Of a DNA stretch of 64,000 bases, positions 49,165 to 62,229 are shown piece by piece. Below the pieces are notes generated by a model, which had not been told where the DNA came from, ran no database searches, and was given only the letters and a program-made list of their open reading frames with translations. Both the position numbers and the translations under genes were made by a program. The DNA is from Pelecanus crispus (taxonomy: Eukaryota > Chordata > Aves > Pelecaniformes > Pelecanidae), in NCBI RefSeq assembly GCF_030463565.1, contig NC_134644.1, positions 157,048,191 through 157,112,190 of the forward strand, given 5' to 3'. Position 1 is the stretch's first letter. Each line of letters opens with the position of its first letter.

Positions 49165-50255
49165 CTAGTTTAAAGCCTTCTCAATGAGTCCCGCCAACTC
49201 ATGGGCGAGAATCCTTTTCCCCCTTGGAGACAGCCGATCTCCATCAGCCACCAGCAGGCCCGGTGCCGTGTAGACCTCCCCATGATCAAAAAACCCAAAA
49301 TTCCACTGACGGCACCAGCCTCTGAGCCACCTGTTAATCAGGTGAGTTTTCCCATTCCTTTCAGCATTCCTTGCTGCCACTGATGGGATTGAGGAAAACA
49401 CTACCTGCGCTCCCGATCCTGCGACCAATCGCCCCAGTGCCCTGAAGTCCCTTTTCATTGCCTTAGGACTTCTCTCTGCAATCTTATCACTACCCACCTG
49501 TATAACCAGCAATGGGTAATAATTGGAGGGCCTCATGAGGTCGGGGAGTTTCCTCGTAATGTCCCTAACCCGGGCCCCAGGGAGGCAGCAGGCTTCCCTG
49601 TGGGATGGCTCCGGGTGGCAGATCGGGCCCTCAGTTCCCCGCAGGAGGGAATCGCCCACCACAATTACCCTCCTTTCTTTCTTAGCAGGGGCAGTCGTAA
49701 TCCGTGGGGTTGACTGACTGACCCTCGGCAGCCCCCTGGCTGGACCTTCGCCTTCACCTCCCTCCTTGCTTGCCTGGCCCTCAGCTCCCAGAGCCCCATA
49801 TCTGTTGTGTAGGGTCAGCTGGGGAGGGGAGGGAGGCCAGGAAGGGATTTGCCTGCCTCCCCGGGCAGGGACCTGTTTCCATTCCCCCCCGTCTCTTGGA
49901 TCCCTTCCTTCTGCTTGCCGGCAAGAGGGCAGGGGATCCTCCGCTCCTTGTGGGGCCTCCGCCTGCTGCCCTGACCCCAGGGAGGGCAGGGTGCGGCTCC
50001 ACCAGTCTATTCCCTCTCACACTCCCTGATACTCCTCAGCCTTTCCACCTCCTCCTTCAGCTCTGCCACCAGGCTGAGCAGATCATCCACCTGCTCACAC
50101 CGAAGACATTTGCCGTCCCCGCTGCCGTCTGGCACAAGCGACAGGCCCAGGCACTCCCTGCAGCCGGCGACCTGGACGGCCGCGTGTCTGTGCGGGAGCT
50201 CCGTCTGGGTCGCCGCATTCCTTTTGGCGGCGGCTTTCGGGCGGGTGGTGACCAT
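49165..50255 (-). pseudogene. CR1 ORF1, near-intact, one frameshift
   Basis: ATG at 50255 begins a basic N-terminus (MVTTRPKAAAKR). It is followed by a paired-cysteine, zinc-finger-like region (CRECLG...KCLRCEQ) and a coiled-coil stretch (LVAELKEEVERL). Around 50009 an apparent one-base deletion shifts the frame and produces TAG. The next frame runs through a Pro/Gly-rich linker to the esterase domain (VIVVGDSLLRGTEGPIC, VIQVGSDKIAE, FGFFDHGEVYTAPG) and stops at 49165. The domain order matches the known CR1 ORF1 plan of zinc finger, coiled coil and GDSL-type hydrolase. ORF2 begins three bases downstream. Confidence 0.88.
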
Positions 50256-50690
50256 CGCTGCCAGGTGTTCTCCTGGGAGGATGGTGACCACTGCCTGGGT
50301 TCCCCTTTGGAACTTGGAGGGGGGGGACACTCGGCCTTCCCCGCGCACCCTGACCGCGCGAACTAACGCGCAAACTGACGCGCCACGCCCTCCTGACGCA
50401 CCACGCCCTGTTTGCCCGTCCTGTTCGCCGCGCTCCTGGTCGCTCACGCTCCCTGGGGGCTGCTTTTATAGGTCTGGGGGTTTGGCCACCGTCACTCCTG
50501 GCCCTGCCCAAGCCGCGTCAGAGCTGCCGCACGTCAGCAGCTCGCCCTTTCCCGCTCTTTCCTGCTCTGGGAGGGGGGCTGGGCTGCCCACTCCCGCCCT
50601 TCGCGCTTTTTTTTCCCGCCTTAGCAAGGGTGCCCCGGCACGAGCGTCCGCTCCGGAGCCCTTCGCCTCGGTGACTGCCGAGCAGTAGCC
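49700..50690 (-). promoter_or_regulatory. GC/CpG-rich 5' region of the full-length CR1
   Basis: A GC-rich stretch with many CpG dinucleotides, unlike the surrounding intron. It covers the CR1 5' UTR and the ORF1 N-terminal part, where CR1 internal promoters are expected. The promoter function is inferred from position only. Confidence 0.4.
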
Positions 50691-51695
50691 AGATTAAGTT
50701 CTAGCTGGGCTTTGGCCCTTCTAATTTTCTCCTTGCATAACCTCATGACACCTTTGTAGTCCTCCTGAGTTGCCTGCCCATTCTTGCAAAGGTCATAAAC
50801 TTTCCTTTTTTTTCCTGACTTGCAGCCAAAGCTCTCTGTTCAGCCAGGCCAGTCTTCTTCCCTGCCAGCTCGTCTTTCGGCACATGGGGACAGCCTGCTC
50901 CTGCACATTTATCATTTCCTTTGTGAAGAATGTCCAGCCTTCCAGGACTCCTTTGCCCTTCAGGACTGCCTCCCAAGAGACTCTGCCAACCAGTCTCCTA
51001 AACAGGCCAAAGTCTACCCTCTGGAAGTCCAACGTAGCAGTTGTGCTGACCCCCCTCCTTACTTCTCCAAGAATTTAAAATTTTATCATTTTGTGATATG
51101 CCCAAGATGGCCTCTAACCATCACATCACCCACAAGTCCTTCTCTGTTCGTGATCAACAGGTCCAGTGGGGTGCCTTCCCTAGTTGGCTCACCTAGCAGC
51201 TGTGTCAGGAAGTTATCTTCCACACACTCCAGGAACCTCCTAGACTGTTTCCTCTCTGCTGTGCTGTATTTCTGGCAGACATCTGGTAAGTTAAAGTCTC
51301 CCACAAGAACAAGGGCTAGCAATTGTGAGACTTCTCTCAGCTGCTTGTAGAACATTTCATCTGCCTCTTCATCCTGGTTGGGTGGTCTATAACAGACTCC
51401 CACTATGATATCTGCCTTGTTGGCCTTCCCCCTGATTCTTCCCCATAAACACTCAACCCTGTCATCACCATCACCAAGCTCTAGACAGTCAAAACACTCC
51501 CTAGCATACTGCGCTATGCCTCTCCTTCTTTGTCTATCCTATATATATAGGGTGAACAACCTATATATTTATATTATATATATTTGTATATTTATATATA
51601 TTTAGATATATATTTATAGATATAATAGCCATCCGTTGCAGCACTCCAGTTGTGCAAGTCATCCCACCATGTTTCCATGATAGCAACTACACCAT
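50688..51695 (-). mobile_element. Older CR1 LINE, 5' part (continuation of 43242-46189)
   Basis: CR1 ORF2 endonuclease region on the minus strand. Readable pieces are 51403-51086 (GVCYRPPNQDEEADE, LVGDFNLPDVCQK) and 51032-50793. Its low-coordinate edge (GTAGCCAGATTAAGTTC) continues the sequence broken at 46189, so the 4.5-kb CR1 sits inside it. It contains an AT-rich expansion at about 51538-51628. Confidence 0.85.
51538..51628. repeat. AT-rich expansion inside CR1
   Basis: Irregular TATATATTTA repeats interrupt the CR1 endonuclease sequence between CCTTCTTTGTCTATCC and ATAGCCATCCGTTGCAG. It is a later simple-sequence growth. Confidence 0.8.
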
Positions 51696-52062
51696 TTTGC
51701 AATATTGCAACTGTCATTGTTGTCTTGCAGCCAACACAATCTCTGTAAATAAAATTATCCTGATCTAAGTTTAGTAGGTATATGCAAAACCATCATGATT
51801 CTTACTTCACTGAGCTTATGAGAATGTAGTCCACATCTGACTGAGTCAGAAGTCTAAAAGTAGGTGTTACCCAAATATTTGGCCTCCAGAATTATATCTG
51901 GAATTGACACCTCTGAGCATGCAAACAAAAGACAAGTACATGAAAGCATAGTCCTGTTAAACACAACTGACAAAAGATTAGAGTTATCCTCTTAGATGTT
52001 CTCCCTCCTAGTTCTCCTTGCCATTCTGCCTTATCTTATTAGACTGCAAGTAAAGAAAATCA

Positions 52063-52314
<252 letters not shown>

Positions 52315-53132
52315 TCAGTCAAAATGGTGAAAATATTTCTGAAAAAAATAATCTTTACTCATTCTGACAGGTCACTAATGAAGAAAAAAGCATCAAGAAA
52401 TATAACATATTAATATCTTTTTAATTCACATTAAAAATAACTACATAGCCTATGAATTACTGTCCTGAGCTTGTAAATACACTCTTGAAAATGGACCTTT
52501 CAATTTCAAGGGACCAAGAACCAACTGAAAAGCACTTGCACAAACAAAATTGTCTGCACATGGGAACACAAACAGCGCACATCTTACTACAGTTAAAAGC
52601 AATCATGGCTTGTGACTTACATGACTTAAGATATCTGTGTAGCATTGAATAACAGTAACTAAATAGGTCATTTGGAAAACACTATGAAAGGTCAAGGAGA
52701 CATTGTAGGGGAGGCAAGTTTTAAATAACAGGCAGAAAAATTAACTACCATTCTTAATCTCATGGAAAGTGTCTTATATCTTTAAAAACCACTAGAATAT
52801 GAAAGTCGTGTGTTATCTCAAAACCAGCCTACGTCCAAGAGCAGAGCTCACCTTTCAACACAGTGAGCTACTGATTTGTTGTTCGTTTAGGGGGAACGCT
52901 AATACCAACTGAAACACTAATGATGTTTTCTTCTGTGGATATGGTCTCCATACAGTGAAGTGATTTTATAAGGTCAGACCTTATAAGGTGAGACTATTTC
53001 CACAAAAATACAGCTGAATAGCTGAAAAACTAGAAAGATTAACCATAATGTTATACCTGCAGTAAATTAGCACTATTTACCGAAGTGTAAAAGATCTAAG
53101 AAATGAAATGCTACTTCCTGTATCCAGGTAAG

Positions 53133-53578
53133 AATCATAGAATCATAGAATGTTTTGGGTTGGAAGGGACCTTTAGAGGTCATCTAACCCAACCCCACTG
53201 CACTGACCAGGGACAGCTTTAACTAGATCAGGTTGCTCAGAACCCCATCCAGCCTGACCTTGAATGTTGCCAGGGATGGGGCCTCCACCACCTCTCTGGG
53301 CAACCTGTTCCAGTGCTTCACCACCCTCATTGTAAAAAACTTCTTTCTAATGTCTAGTCTAAATCTATTCTTCTTTAGTTTAAATCCATTATTCCTTGTC
53401 CTGTCACAACAGGCCTTGCTAAAAGATTCTCCCCATCCTTCCTATAGGCCCCCTTTAAGTACTGAAAAGCCACAATAAGGTCTCCTCGCAGCCTTCTCTT
53501 CTCTAGGCTGAACAACCCCAACTCTCTCAGCCTGTCCTTGTAGGAGAGTTGATCCAGCCCTCAGATCATTTTGGAGAA
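53133..53578 (-). mobile_element. CR1 3' fragment
   Basis: About 445 bp of minus-strand CR1 3' end starting with ATCATAGAATCATAGAATG. It is nearly the same as 31977-32420, so it is the same subfamily as the 31932-35967 copy. It lies in the 1.8-kb intron between two CSMD3 sushi exons, in gene-sense orientation. Confidence 0.92.
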
Positions 53579-54057
53579 GATTCTCTCCATTTCAGATTCA
53601 AAAATTTCCTATTAAAAGCCCTTTTTCTCCCTTCTTAAAATACCCTGACTCCTTAGTTGAGAAACAGCTCTTTACTAGAACTGATGGTAACTATCTGCTC
53701 CAGTACAAGTTTGGGTTGTGTAGGGCTTTGCTATATGTCCTGTCCTTACCAATTCCTCCCAAATTTTTCACTCTCTTCATTGGAAGGGTTGCACCTTCTT
53801 AGATAGAAACTTAATATTTTTAGCATCTTTCTGGATGAAGAGCTGTCTGTTATTCTCATTTTGTGTTGGGTTTTGTTTTCATTCTATAGGCTATTGTAGA
53901 AAAATTCACTCACAAAATCACATTTCTAGCTGCTGTAAGCTAGTAATGTGAATTTGTATTAACTTTAAGTTAAAAAACTACATAAATTACCTTTATAACA
54001 ATGTTACGGTAACTTCATAGCCTAAAAAAAAAAAAAGGATCAAAAATCTGTAATTTA

Positions 54058-54177
<120 letters not shown>

Positions 54178-54278
54178 TTAAAAAGTAGAAAACACAGTAA
54201 TATTGTTATGAGGAAATATCAGTTTGTTGTATTTTTTTTTTTTTAAATTTGATAGCAAACTCCTTCAAATAATAACAC

Positions 54279-54675
54279 CTGGACAAGCTGGAGAGGTGGG
54301 CCTGTGTGAACATCATGAGGTTCAACAAGGCCAAGTGCAACATCCTGCACCTGGGACGGGGCAACCCCCGGTATCAGAACAGGCTGTAACAAGGCCTGTT
54401 GTGACAGGACAAGGAATAATGGATTTAAACTAAAGGAGGACAGATTTAGACTGGATATAAGGAAGAAATTTTGTACAGTGAGTGTGGTGAAGCACTGGAA
54501 CAGGTTGCCCAGAGAGGTGGTGGAGGCCCCATCCCTGGCAACATTCAAGGTCAGGTTGAATGGGGCTCTGAGCAACCTGATCTAGTTAAAGCTGTCCCTG
54601 CTCACTGCAGGGGGGTTGGGCTAGATGACCTCTAAAGGTCCATTCCAACCTGAAGCATTCCATGATTCTATGAAT
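54279..54675 (+). mobile_element. CR1 3' fragment with internal deletion
   Basis: A plus-strand CR1. ACAAGCTGGAGAGGTGGGCC up to CAGAACAGGCTGTAA is joined at about 54388 directly to AAGGCCTGTTGTGACAGG, skipping several hundred bases of ORF2 that related copies have. The tail ends CCATGATTCTATGA. It lies about 100 bp upstream of a CSMD3 acceptor and antisense to the gene. Confidence 0.9.
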
Positions 54676-57636
54676 ACAGTCTCGATAAATTGTGATGCTC
54701 TTTCTGTAGAAAGTAAATTAATTTCAGAGAGCATTTTGATATGAAATAAAAATTTGCTTTATTCTCATTGAAATTACTCTCTCCCCAAACTGAAGTCCTC
54801 CACAGAAAAGAACTGAAATCTCATCTGCTGTGGTCTCTCTGGTGTGTTGCTTTGGGCCCGGAACAGCTGAGGCACTGCGAGTTTGGAACGCAAGCCTACT
54901 GTGGCTTCCTAGCTCTGGACCAAGGAGGAGCCAGTTAGGCAATGTTGAAGCAAACCGGGGAAGTTGCACAGCCGAAACGGGTAATAGATTCTGCTGGACC
55001 TTTGCTGAACTTGTTTAACATTCCCTTTGTGGAATGCTGGATGAATTCACACATTATAATGAGAAATATTTCATTAGAACACACAAGGCCTGGTCAACAA
55101 CACTGTCTCATGCTTCAGAAACTGTAATGTTCCTATATTTTAATTTTCCTTTTTGATAACAAGAGGTAAAAGAATTGTTCTTTATACCACGCAGATAATA
55201 GAGACTGGAACACAAGTACATTACAATTTACAATAGCAATTCATCTGAGATTAGTTTTTAATTATTAATCTTATTATGGATATGTGTTGCATAAAAAGGA
55301 AAATAGAATTCTTCAGTTAATAACAGTTTCTGCACAAACATAACATAGAATAACTTGTTCAGCATGTCCAGTCATGGTGACATTGATGAAAATGCAAATA
55401 ATTCTCAATTTTCATCAAAAGCAGGGAAATTAGATTGCAAGTATATCATTCAGAGGGTAGTTTATTACATGCTGTGAGTGGTTAACTGAAATATTAAGGT
55501 GCATAGATCACATCTACTGTTCTGCAGTGACCTGTATTACTGTACTTATCAACTCATGTTTAAACAAGAAGTTGAAAACTGAACTGTATTTGACAGCACA
55601 TTTTTGGTTCTGGTTTTGGGGTTTTGTTTCATTATTTTGTTTAAATGTATAACACTTGATTCAAATTGATGCTCCAAGGTAAAATATGGACTCTTTCACA
55701 ATAGTTTAGTCCTGGGAAACAGCATTTCACTGCTACAAGTAGTCATTTGTTACTTTATAGTACTATTCCATTTCAGCTCAAGCTTCTCATCAGAATGAAA
55801 TTTAATAATAACCCATGAACTACAGATAGTAGCTCATCAACACAGCATGTGATTTAAAATTCATCTCCCTTTTTTTCCCTCTTTACTGTGTTCACTGGAC
55901 TATGTAATTACTTTTAAAAGACTTTGAAGAAAATACACTTTCACGATTAAGCACAAAGTGGGAAAACACTAAAAGTTTTAGGAGTTGCACCAAATAGAAA
56001 TAGAAGCACTTTTTTGTGTGGTAAAGAGCTTAGTTAAAACAACCACCACCAATATATTACTTTACAACAAGTACTGGTCTTCTGAAAGATTTGTTCATTT
56101 CAGTAATCTGCCTCTATTGAAGCAATCTCCATTCATAACTATGGAAGGAACACCTGCCCAATTTAATCTTTAGCTATGAAGGAAGACAATACTTCAACAC
56201 TCTCTTTAAAACCAGGACATTTTCACCTTTGCTCACACCAAAAAATATCCAACCAAAACCAAACTTCAGCTTAACAGTTAAATGTAGTTTCTTAATATAC
56301 ATCTGAATATTAACTTAATTTTCTTTCCACTTTATTTTTTCAAAGTTGACTCTATGATCTTCCTGAATATAAAATATTTAAGAAAAAATATAATTGCTTT
56401 GTGATGTGTAATAGCTGGACAGCATGGAAGTCAATGATGTAAGAGGTTAATTGGCTGCTTATACTCAGATATCTAATTCTAAACTGTAACTAAGTTAGAG
56501 ATTCAAACTCTAGTAGTCAATAGCAACTCCAGAAGTAGCTACTGTATGGCTTTAACTGTTTATTTACACGAGCTCACTTATTTTCAATTAACATTTTATG
56601 TGTTACATTCTCTTTTTAGAAAAAAAGTATCTTCTTTTCAGAGTTCGACAGTTCTCACAATGTGATTATCTTTCATATATTAGCTCAACACTACTTAAAT
56701 ATAGGCAATACTGAATTAATCAGATAACTGGAATCTTGAAATTTTCACCTGATTTTTAGTCGGTTATTACCTAAAATAAATTTGTCATTGTATAGAATCT
56801 CTTTAGAGGAATACAAAGTCAACAGATAAAAAAAATGAATTCAGTATATTCAGTAAAATTCATTATGTTGTAATTCTACTCATCAAGAATAGCCTGAACA
56901 GAAAGTTCATACTTTGTGAGTTGAAAGGGCTGCAAAATCATGTTCATAAAGTCTTTAGACCTACAGGACTCAATGATTAACAGTGAAAAAAAGAAGGAGG
57001 TGTGTAGTTTTAGTTTTCTGTAACTTCTCTCTCTTCTTAGCTGCCTGTTCATGACTTTGGATTAATTCTTAATGAACTGAGTCATCTGCTGGACAGATAT
57101 ATTGAAAGAAAACTGTTCACCTGAAGAGCAGGACCAAGAAATGCATAGAATTTTTTTCCACTGTCTGCCCATCTTCACTGCAGCTCTGCCTACCTTATGG
57201 TTTCACTGAAGCTTGGTTGACTAAGCATCAAACCAGTTCTTTAGTACTAGAAATATATTGGTGAGGTAAGGAAATGGCTCAAGTTGCCAAGTAATTGGAA
57301 AGGTTGAGTTGCTAGCATTCCACAATTTAAAAAAAAAACCAAACCAAAAAACCAGCAAACAAATGCAACTCAAACCATTGCTGACATTGCAACCAGTTGT
57401 TGTAATACCTTGTCTATCCAAAACAGTAACTACTGGTGAAAGTGTTTTCCTTATTTCCTCCAAAAAAAATGGAGGTCAGCTGTATTATCCTTGTCAGGGA
57501 AACAACCTTTATATACATAAGCCCCAAAAGTAGCATCAAAAATACAACAGTTGCTCAAGTGATTAAGATATTTTTAGAAGTGCTGCCATGCTATTCAAGG
57601 TAATGAATAAATAAAGGGATGAGGCTCCCTGCCCCT

Positions 57637-57663
57637 AAAAAAAAAAAAAAAAAAAAAAAAAAA
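57637..57663. repeat. Poly-A tract
   Basis: An uninterrupted run of more than 20 A. No LINE or SINE body is recognisable next to it, so its origin is unclear. Confidence 0.9.
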
Positions 57664-57767
57664 GCTTACAAGCAATATGTAATTATTAAAATTAAAAAAA
57701 TAAAAAACAAGAAGTAATTTAGAAATTACTTTTTGGGAAGTCTATTTTGCAATATTCTTTTGCCAGA

Positions 57768-57784
57768 GGCACCAGGTGGCGCTA
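57768..57784 (+). promoter_or_regulatory. CTCF-like binding motif
   Basis: GGCACCAGGTGGCGCTA matches the well-known CTCF core (CCACCAGGGGGCGC-type) at nearly all core positions, and it is a CpG-containing island in AT-rich DNA. Binding cannot be shown from sequence. Confidence 0.5.
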
Positions 57785-60700
57785 CAATATAGCGTTCTAT
57801 GGTCTTAAAATATTCCCAGTCTTGAGATTTTCTCGTTTGTTCCAATTTTTTGTTATACAGCTTGAATAGAAGCACTAGTGAGGAAAGCTGGGGAAACAGC
57901 TGAAATATCTTTGTTCACTGTAGTCTCTGTTTTTAGGGAAGAACTGCTCTATGTGCAACAGTGTTTGAATCCAATCGTGAAAAAAAGTTTTCCTTGTATA
58001 TTGCTTGATCATCTTTGTTCCACAGCTGCATTTTCCATAGTGTCAGTTATGGTTTGGATATTCCCAAAATCAACATCACTAACTTTTCCTTTTGCTAAGA
58101 ACCAAAGATCATATACTTGTTATTATTTAACAGGAGACACAGGAATCTGAGAAGAAAATGCATAAATATGAATCTGCATCTATTTGTAAAGAATGGAATA
58201 GTACTCTAGATAAATTTTTTCACCAAAATAATATTATAATAATGTATAATAATTAGAAAAATATAAATAACAAATTGTTGTCCTTATTATTTCTTACATC
58301 CTTATAAGAATAGAAGATATTTGTAACTTTCATGAGTTACTCTACAATCAATTTTTTCTTAGACTTCATTTTACCAAAGAACACGAAGATACTCTGACAA
58401 GCCTCTCCATCCCCAGCAACTCATGCCAAAGGATCAAGAGGCTAAGGGAATGGCAGTTATTTCTCTTCACTAACTTTTAGCATCATGTTTTAAGTGAATG
58501 AAAACACAAATCATTAAAACTTTGCTGTATCTGTAGTTTGCTAGCCCAGTAATACAGTATTGCCACTACTAGTAACAGGTTATTGAGTTTGCAAGATCTC
58601 TGGGCAGAGGCTTGCCAGGATTCCTTTGTTTGAAAGTGTCTTGAGCTGCCTGGAGTTTTGTTTTGTTTTGGGTTGTTTTGGGTTTTTTTTAAACTTGGTT
58701 TCCTGCAACATCAAATTTTCTTGTGACCAGGTGTCTATGACTGATTTTTTATGTTTTTCTTTATCTTTGTATGGTACAATCACAGCTTTATATCCATAGT
58801 AGTAACAAGAAGCTATTATGTGCAGAATGAGCTATTTGCCACTAATGTGATGTGGTACAGAGAAATACAGGCCTGGCACTGGAATGATGGCAAAGGCCTT
58901 GAGAATTGGAGACACAGCACACTGTGAAGAAGACTACAGGTGTGGGTATGATAAGACGTGTGACACAGGTTTGGCACTGGAGACTCTATTGCTGTGAACA
59001 ACTCACCCATGGTCACTTAAAGAAATGCAGACCTGGACAGAACCAGGTTTCATGGGTAAAAAAGAACAAGTATCTAACATAGGTGAAATGCACCTTATAG
59101 AGTAAATTGAAATATAATGTGGAGCTACAGTGTGAGTTGTGTAAAAGTGTGTAAAAACATTATAAATAACCCCAGGTGAATCAAGAATGACAGACACAAA
59201 AAAAAAAAAAAAAAAAAAAGAAGGTAAAAAAAGTCAAAATCACATTCCTGCCAGTGAAGCGCTCCAGATTCTGACACTAACATCCACCACTGACACTAGG
59301 CTGAAGCCACAGACCTCAGGATCCTGAGAAGCAGAAGGAACCAGGAAAATTATATGATGTCTGATAAGGCTTAAATTGCATTTTCATTGACGCAGTGATG
59401 ATGCCAGCTGTGCTAATGGAGACAGCTATGTTGTGGTAGTACAGCACTTCTCTTGGAACATCATCCTACAGTTCAATCAACACTAAAGCTTTTTTAGACT
59501 TTCATTCACAGAAGGAGATTATTTGCAAGGTTGCACCACATCTGCAGATCAAGTTTCATATGGTCTTTCATAAAATAGAACCCAAGAGCTAACGTGGGGC
59601 TACCACTGCTGTAACGTGGATATTTTCTTTTCTAAATTCAGACTGCCCTTTGGCTCTCTTCAGGCTTTCCCCTACATTAAGTAGGGGAAAATAGCTGAAT
59701 TTCTATAAAATAATATGTTGGAAAATTATGAGAAGTAATAAATCTTACATATATGATTGATTGGTCTAAGCAGCTCTAAACTGTTTCTTCAGTTCAGTAA
59801 TATTTTGTGTTACAACAGCTTATGGTCAAAGTGCTGTAAGCAGTTTTCTATGTTACCAGCAATATATCTGAAGAAATATTTCAAAACCACAGTTACTTTC
59901 CAAGGAGCAATTTATTTTCCAAATTACAGATGAAGTCAGTATTCACTAAGTTCTAAAGATGTTTTGACTTCATTGTAACACACTGTTAAGGTAGATCTGT
60001 CAAACCAAAAAAAAAAAAAAAACCCACATGAAAGGTAAACATCCTAGAGGTATATATTCATAACAATTAAAGCAGGTGATGCTACTCATATACATGCCAT
60101 GCCTGATATCCAAGTAGCACTGAACTGGTATATTGATGTTATTTGAACACACAAGAACGTGATCTGTTTCTGCCTGCTGAATTCAATACCGAACAATAAA
60201 ATCCACACAAAATTCTGTTACCTCTTTGTTACAAAATTCCTATTTAACAGTTGAAAAACCATTCAAATGTTGAGGTGGTGATATTTGTGCTTTTGTTAGT
60301 GTAGGTTCCAGGAGGTCAGGTTTTGATATGCTTTTCAGTCAAGCCTGGAATTATGTTGGATATGCCTGAACTTTCAGTGCAATGAATGAGACAGGAAAAC
60401 AGATAATCAAGAGTAGGAGAAACAACAAGGACAAAACCCAGTGCTGTGGAAGTTCATGACTTGACATTAGTATTATGAAAAGCAAGTGACAGGTAGTCAG
60501 GTAAAAGAGGAGGTATTGTCATCTGTTGAAAAGTACTTAAACAGGACTCCACATATGAAGACTTGAATTCTACTGTCAGGCTACAGCTTGGTTTTTTTTT
60601 TTATGAGAGAGAGACATAAATTTAAAACTTAACAGTCAAGCCATTAGGTGACACTATTAATATAAGCTTAAATATGAAGTATTTAAGAGAGTTAAAAAAA

Positions 60701-62229
60701 AAAACAACCCACAAAACCAAACCACAAAAAAACCCAAACAACCCACCAAACCCCCAAAAGAGAAAAAAAAAACCACTACCCTGGGTTAGAGTCAGAAAAC
60801 CATCTTATATATTCAACAGTAACAACTCCTTGTTATGCATTTGCCAACTGCAAAACATTTTGCTTAATTTTGCATAAGGTCTTTTGGTCTTTTGTTTAAA
60901 ATGGTAGACAATGGAATTATCACACAAAAGAAAATCAAAGACATCTCATATTCAGTGTTTTGGTATAATTTAGAATTATTCTTTAACATTCTGCTATGGA
61001 TGGAAGCAAAAGTCATTATTATCCCGTTCATACAGGAAGTTAATTATAGAATAATATAAATTCATTTAAAATATATTTGTGGTTTAAATGAGTCATAACA
61101 TTATTGCGTATATGGTAATGTAATATTTCTTTCCAGGGTCTACAGACAATAACTTGTCTAGAACTGATCATTTTCACTGACATTTCCACCCAATAAAGAG
61201 CTAAACACAGTTTCATCTGTACGAATGATACTCCTACCCTGTTCTGTATTAACTAAGCAATCATATTTAGAGTAACCAAAAATTGCATGCAGACATTTAG
61301 TTACTATATAAAACCAAATTCGATACAAGTGCATGAGGATAAGTTGCTGGATGGATAGAGAGACTATAGCTCATACAGTTTAGATCTGCTAGGCACTAAC
61401 CTTACAACTGTGGGATCAAGGTTGTAAATTCTGCCAACAGCTACACTTCTTTTAGAAATTATTTATCAGTTGAAATTTTGCCCGGTATTGTGACAGTTCC
61501 ATGCTAGCTGTGAGTGATGCTTTCATTCACAACTACAACAACTACACCACAAATGAGAAAGTCTGCATAAGCCTCTTCAGTGATAGAAAGCTCATTAATA
61601 TGCCAGAGAAATTGTGACAATAAAATTGTGGAAGATGGTCATTGCAATGATTCATTTCCTACATGGTTGAATAAAGATTTACCCTCTAGCATAATATTGT
61701 GTTATACCCAAAGGAAGTTAGCCCAAGGACTGCCCCTGCATATTCTATTTTGGCATGAAACAGCACTCCATTCCCTGGAGAAAACTGAGACAATTATTTT
61801 GCACCTTGCATATGATTGTGATCTAGCACAATCTGAAAACCCTAAGATTGCTAAAAAAATCACTAAGCAGGAGAATTACTACGTTTTGCCATTTGCCACC
61901 AAAATGACAAACCAAAGAAATTTTTGGCCATGAAACTTTGAAAAATCTTGACCTACAAGCTTTGATTATAAAAACTAATTTCATGTTGCAAATCTTTTTG
62001 AATTTCAATCAGCCCTTTCTTGTATTTCTGGCAATCTGCAGTTTTTATTTAGCTCCTGCTACTACACAGACACCACATACAACCAGGGAGCTGCTAGCTT
62101 ACTGTTCTGCCTAGTCCTCTTCACCTGTTTGGAGCTTTCAGCCTGGACAACAAACATCGATGTAGCAGGATAGTTTAGACTCTCTCGTAGTTTGTTTACA
62201 GTTTATCAGCCCCTTATCAGATTCCTAGC

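Larger units (their letters stand above)
46190..50690 (-). mobile_element. Nearly full-length CR1 LINE (4.5 kb)
   Basis: A minus-strand CR1 with all regions in order: a GC- and CpG-rich 5' end (about 50256-50690), ORF1 (50255-49165), ORF2 (49162-46305), a 3' UTR and a short ATTCTATG tail near 46190-46212. It is inserted in an older CR1 whose halves flank it. It lies in the same orientation as CSMD3, in the 11.1-kb intron. Its open frames are interrupted only a few times, which suggests fairly recent insertion. It is the best-preserved CR1 in the window. Confidence 0.93.
54676..62229. other. Large CSMD3 intron, mostly unique AT-rich DNA
   Basis: No exon or element is recognised before the LTR at 62230. 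It contains poly-A runs at 57637-57663 and 59199-59219, an A/C-rich low-complexity stretch at 60690-60775, and a CTCF-like motif at 57768-57784. Confidence 0.5.

Noticed and set aside
49700..50690. A CpG island acting as host promoter or alternative CSMD3 start
   Set aside because: The GC-rich stretch coincides with the 5' UTR and ORF1 of the full-length CR1, which explains it fully.
57878..58150. A 90-codon open frame in the CSMD3 intron
   Set aside because: No family resemblance and no supporting signals. A chance frame in intronic DNA.
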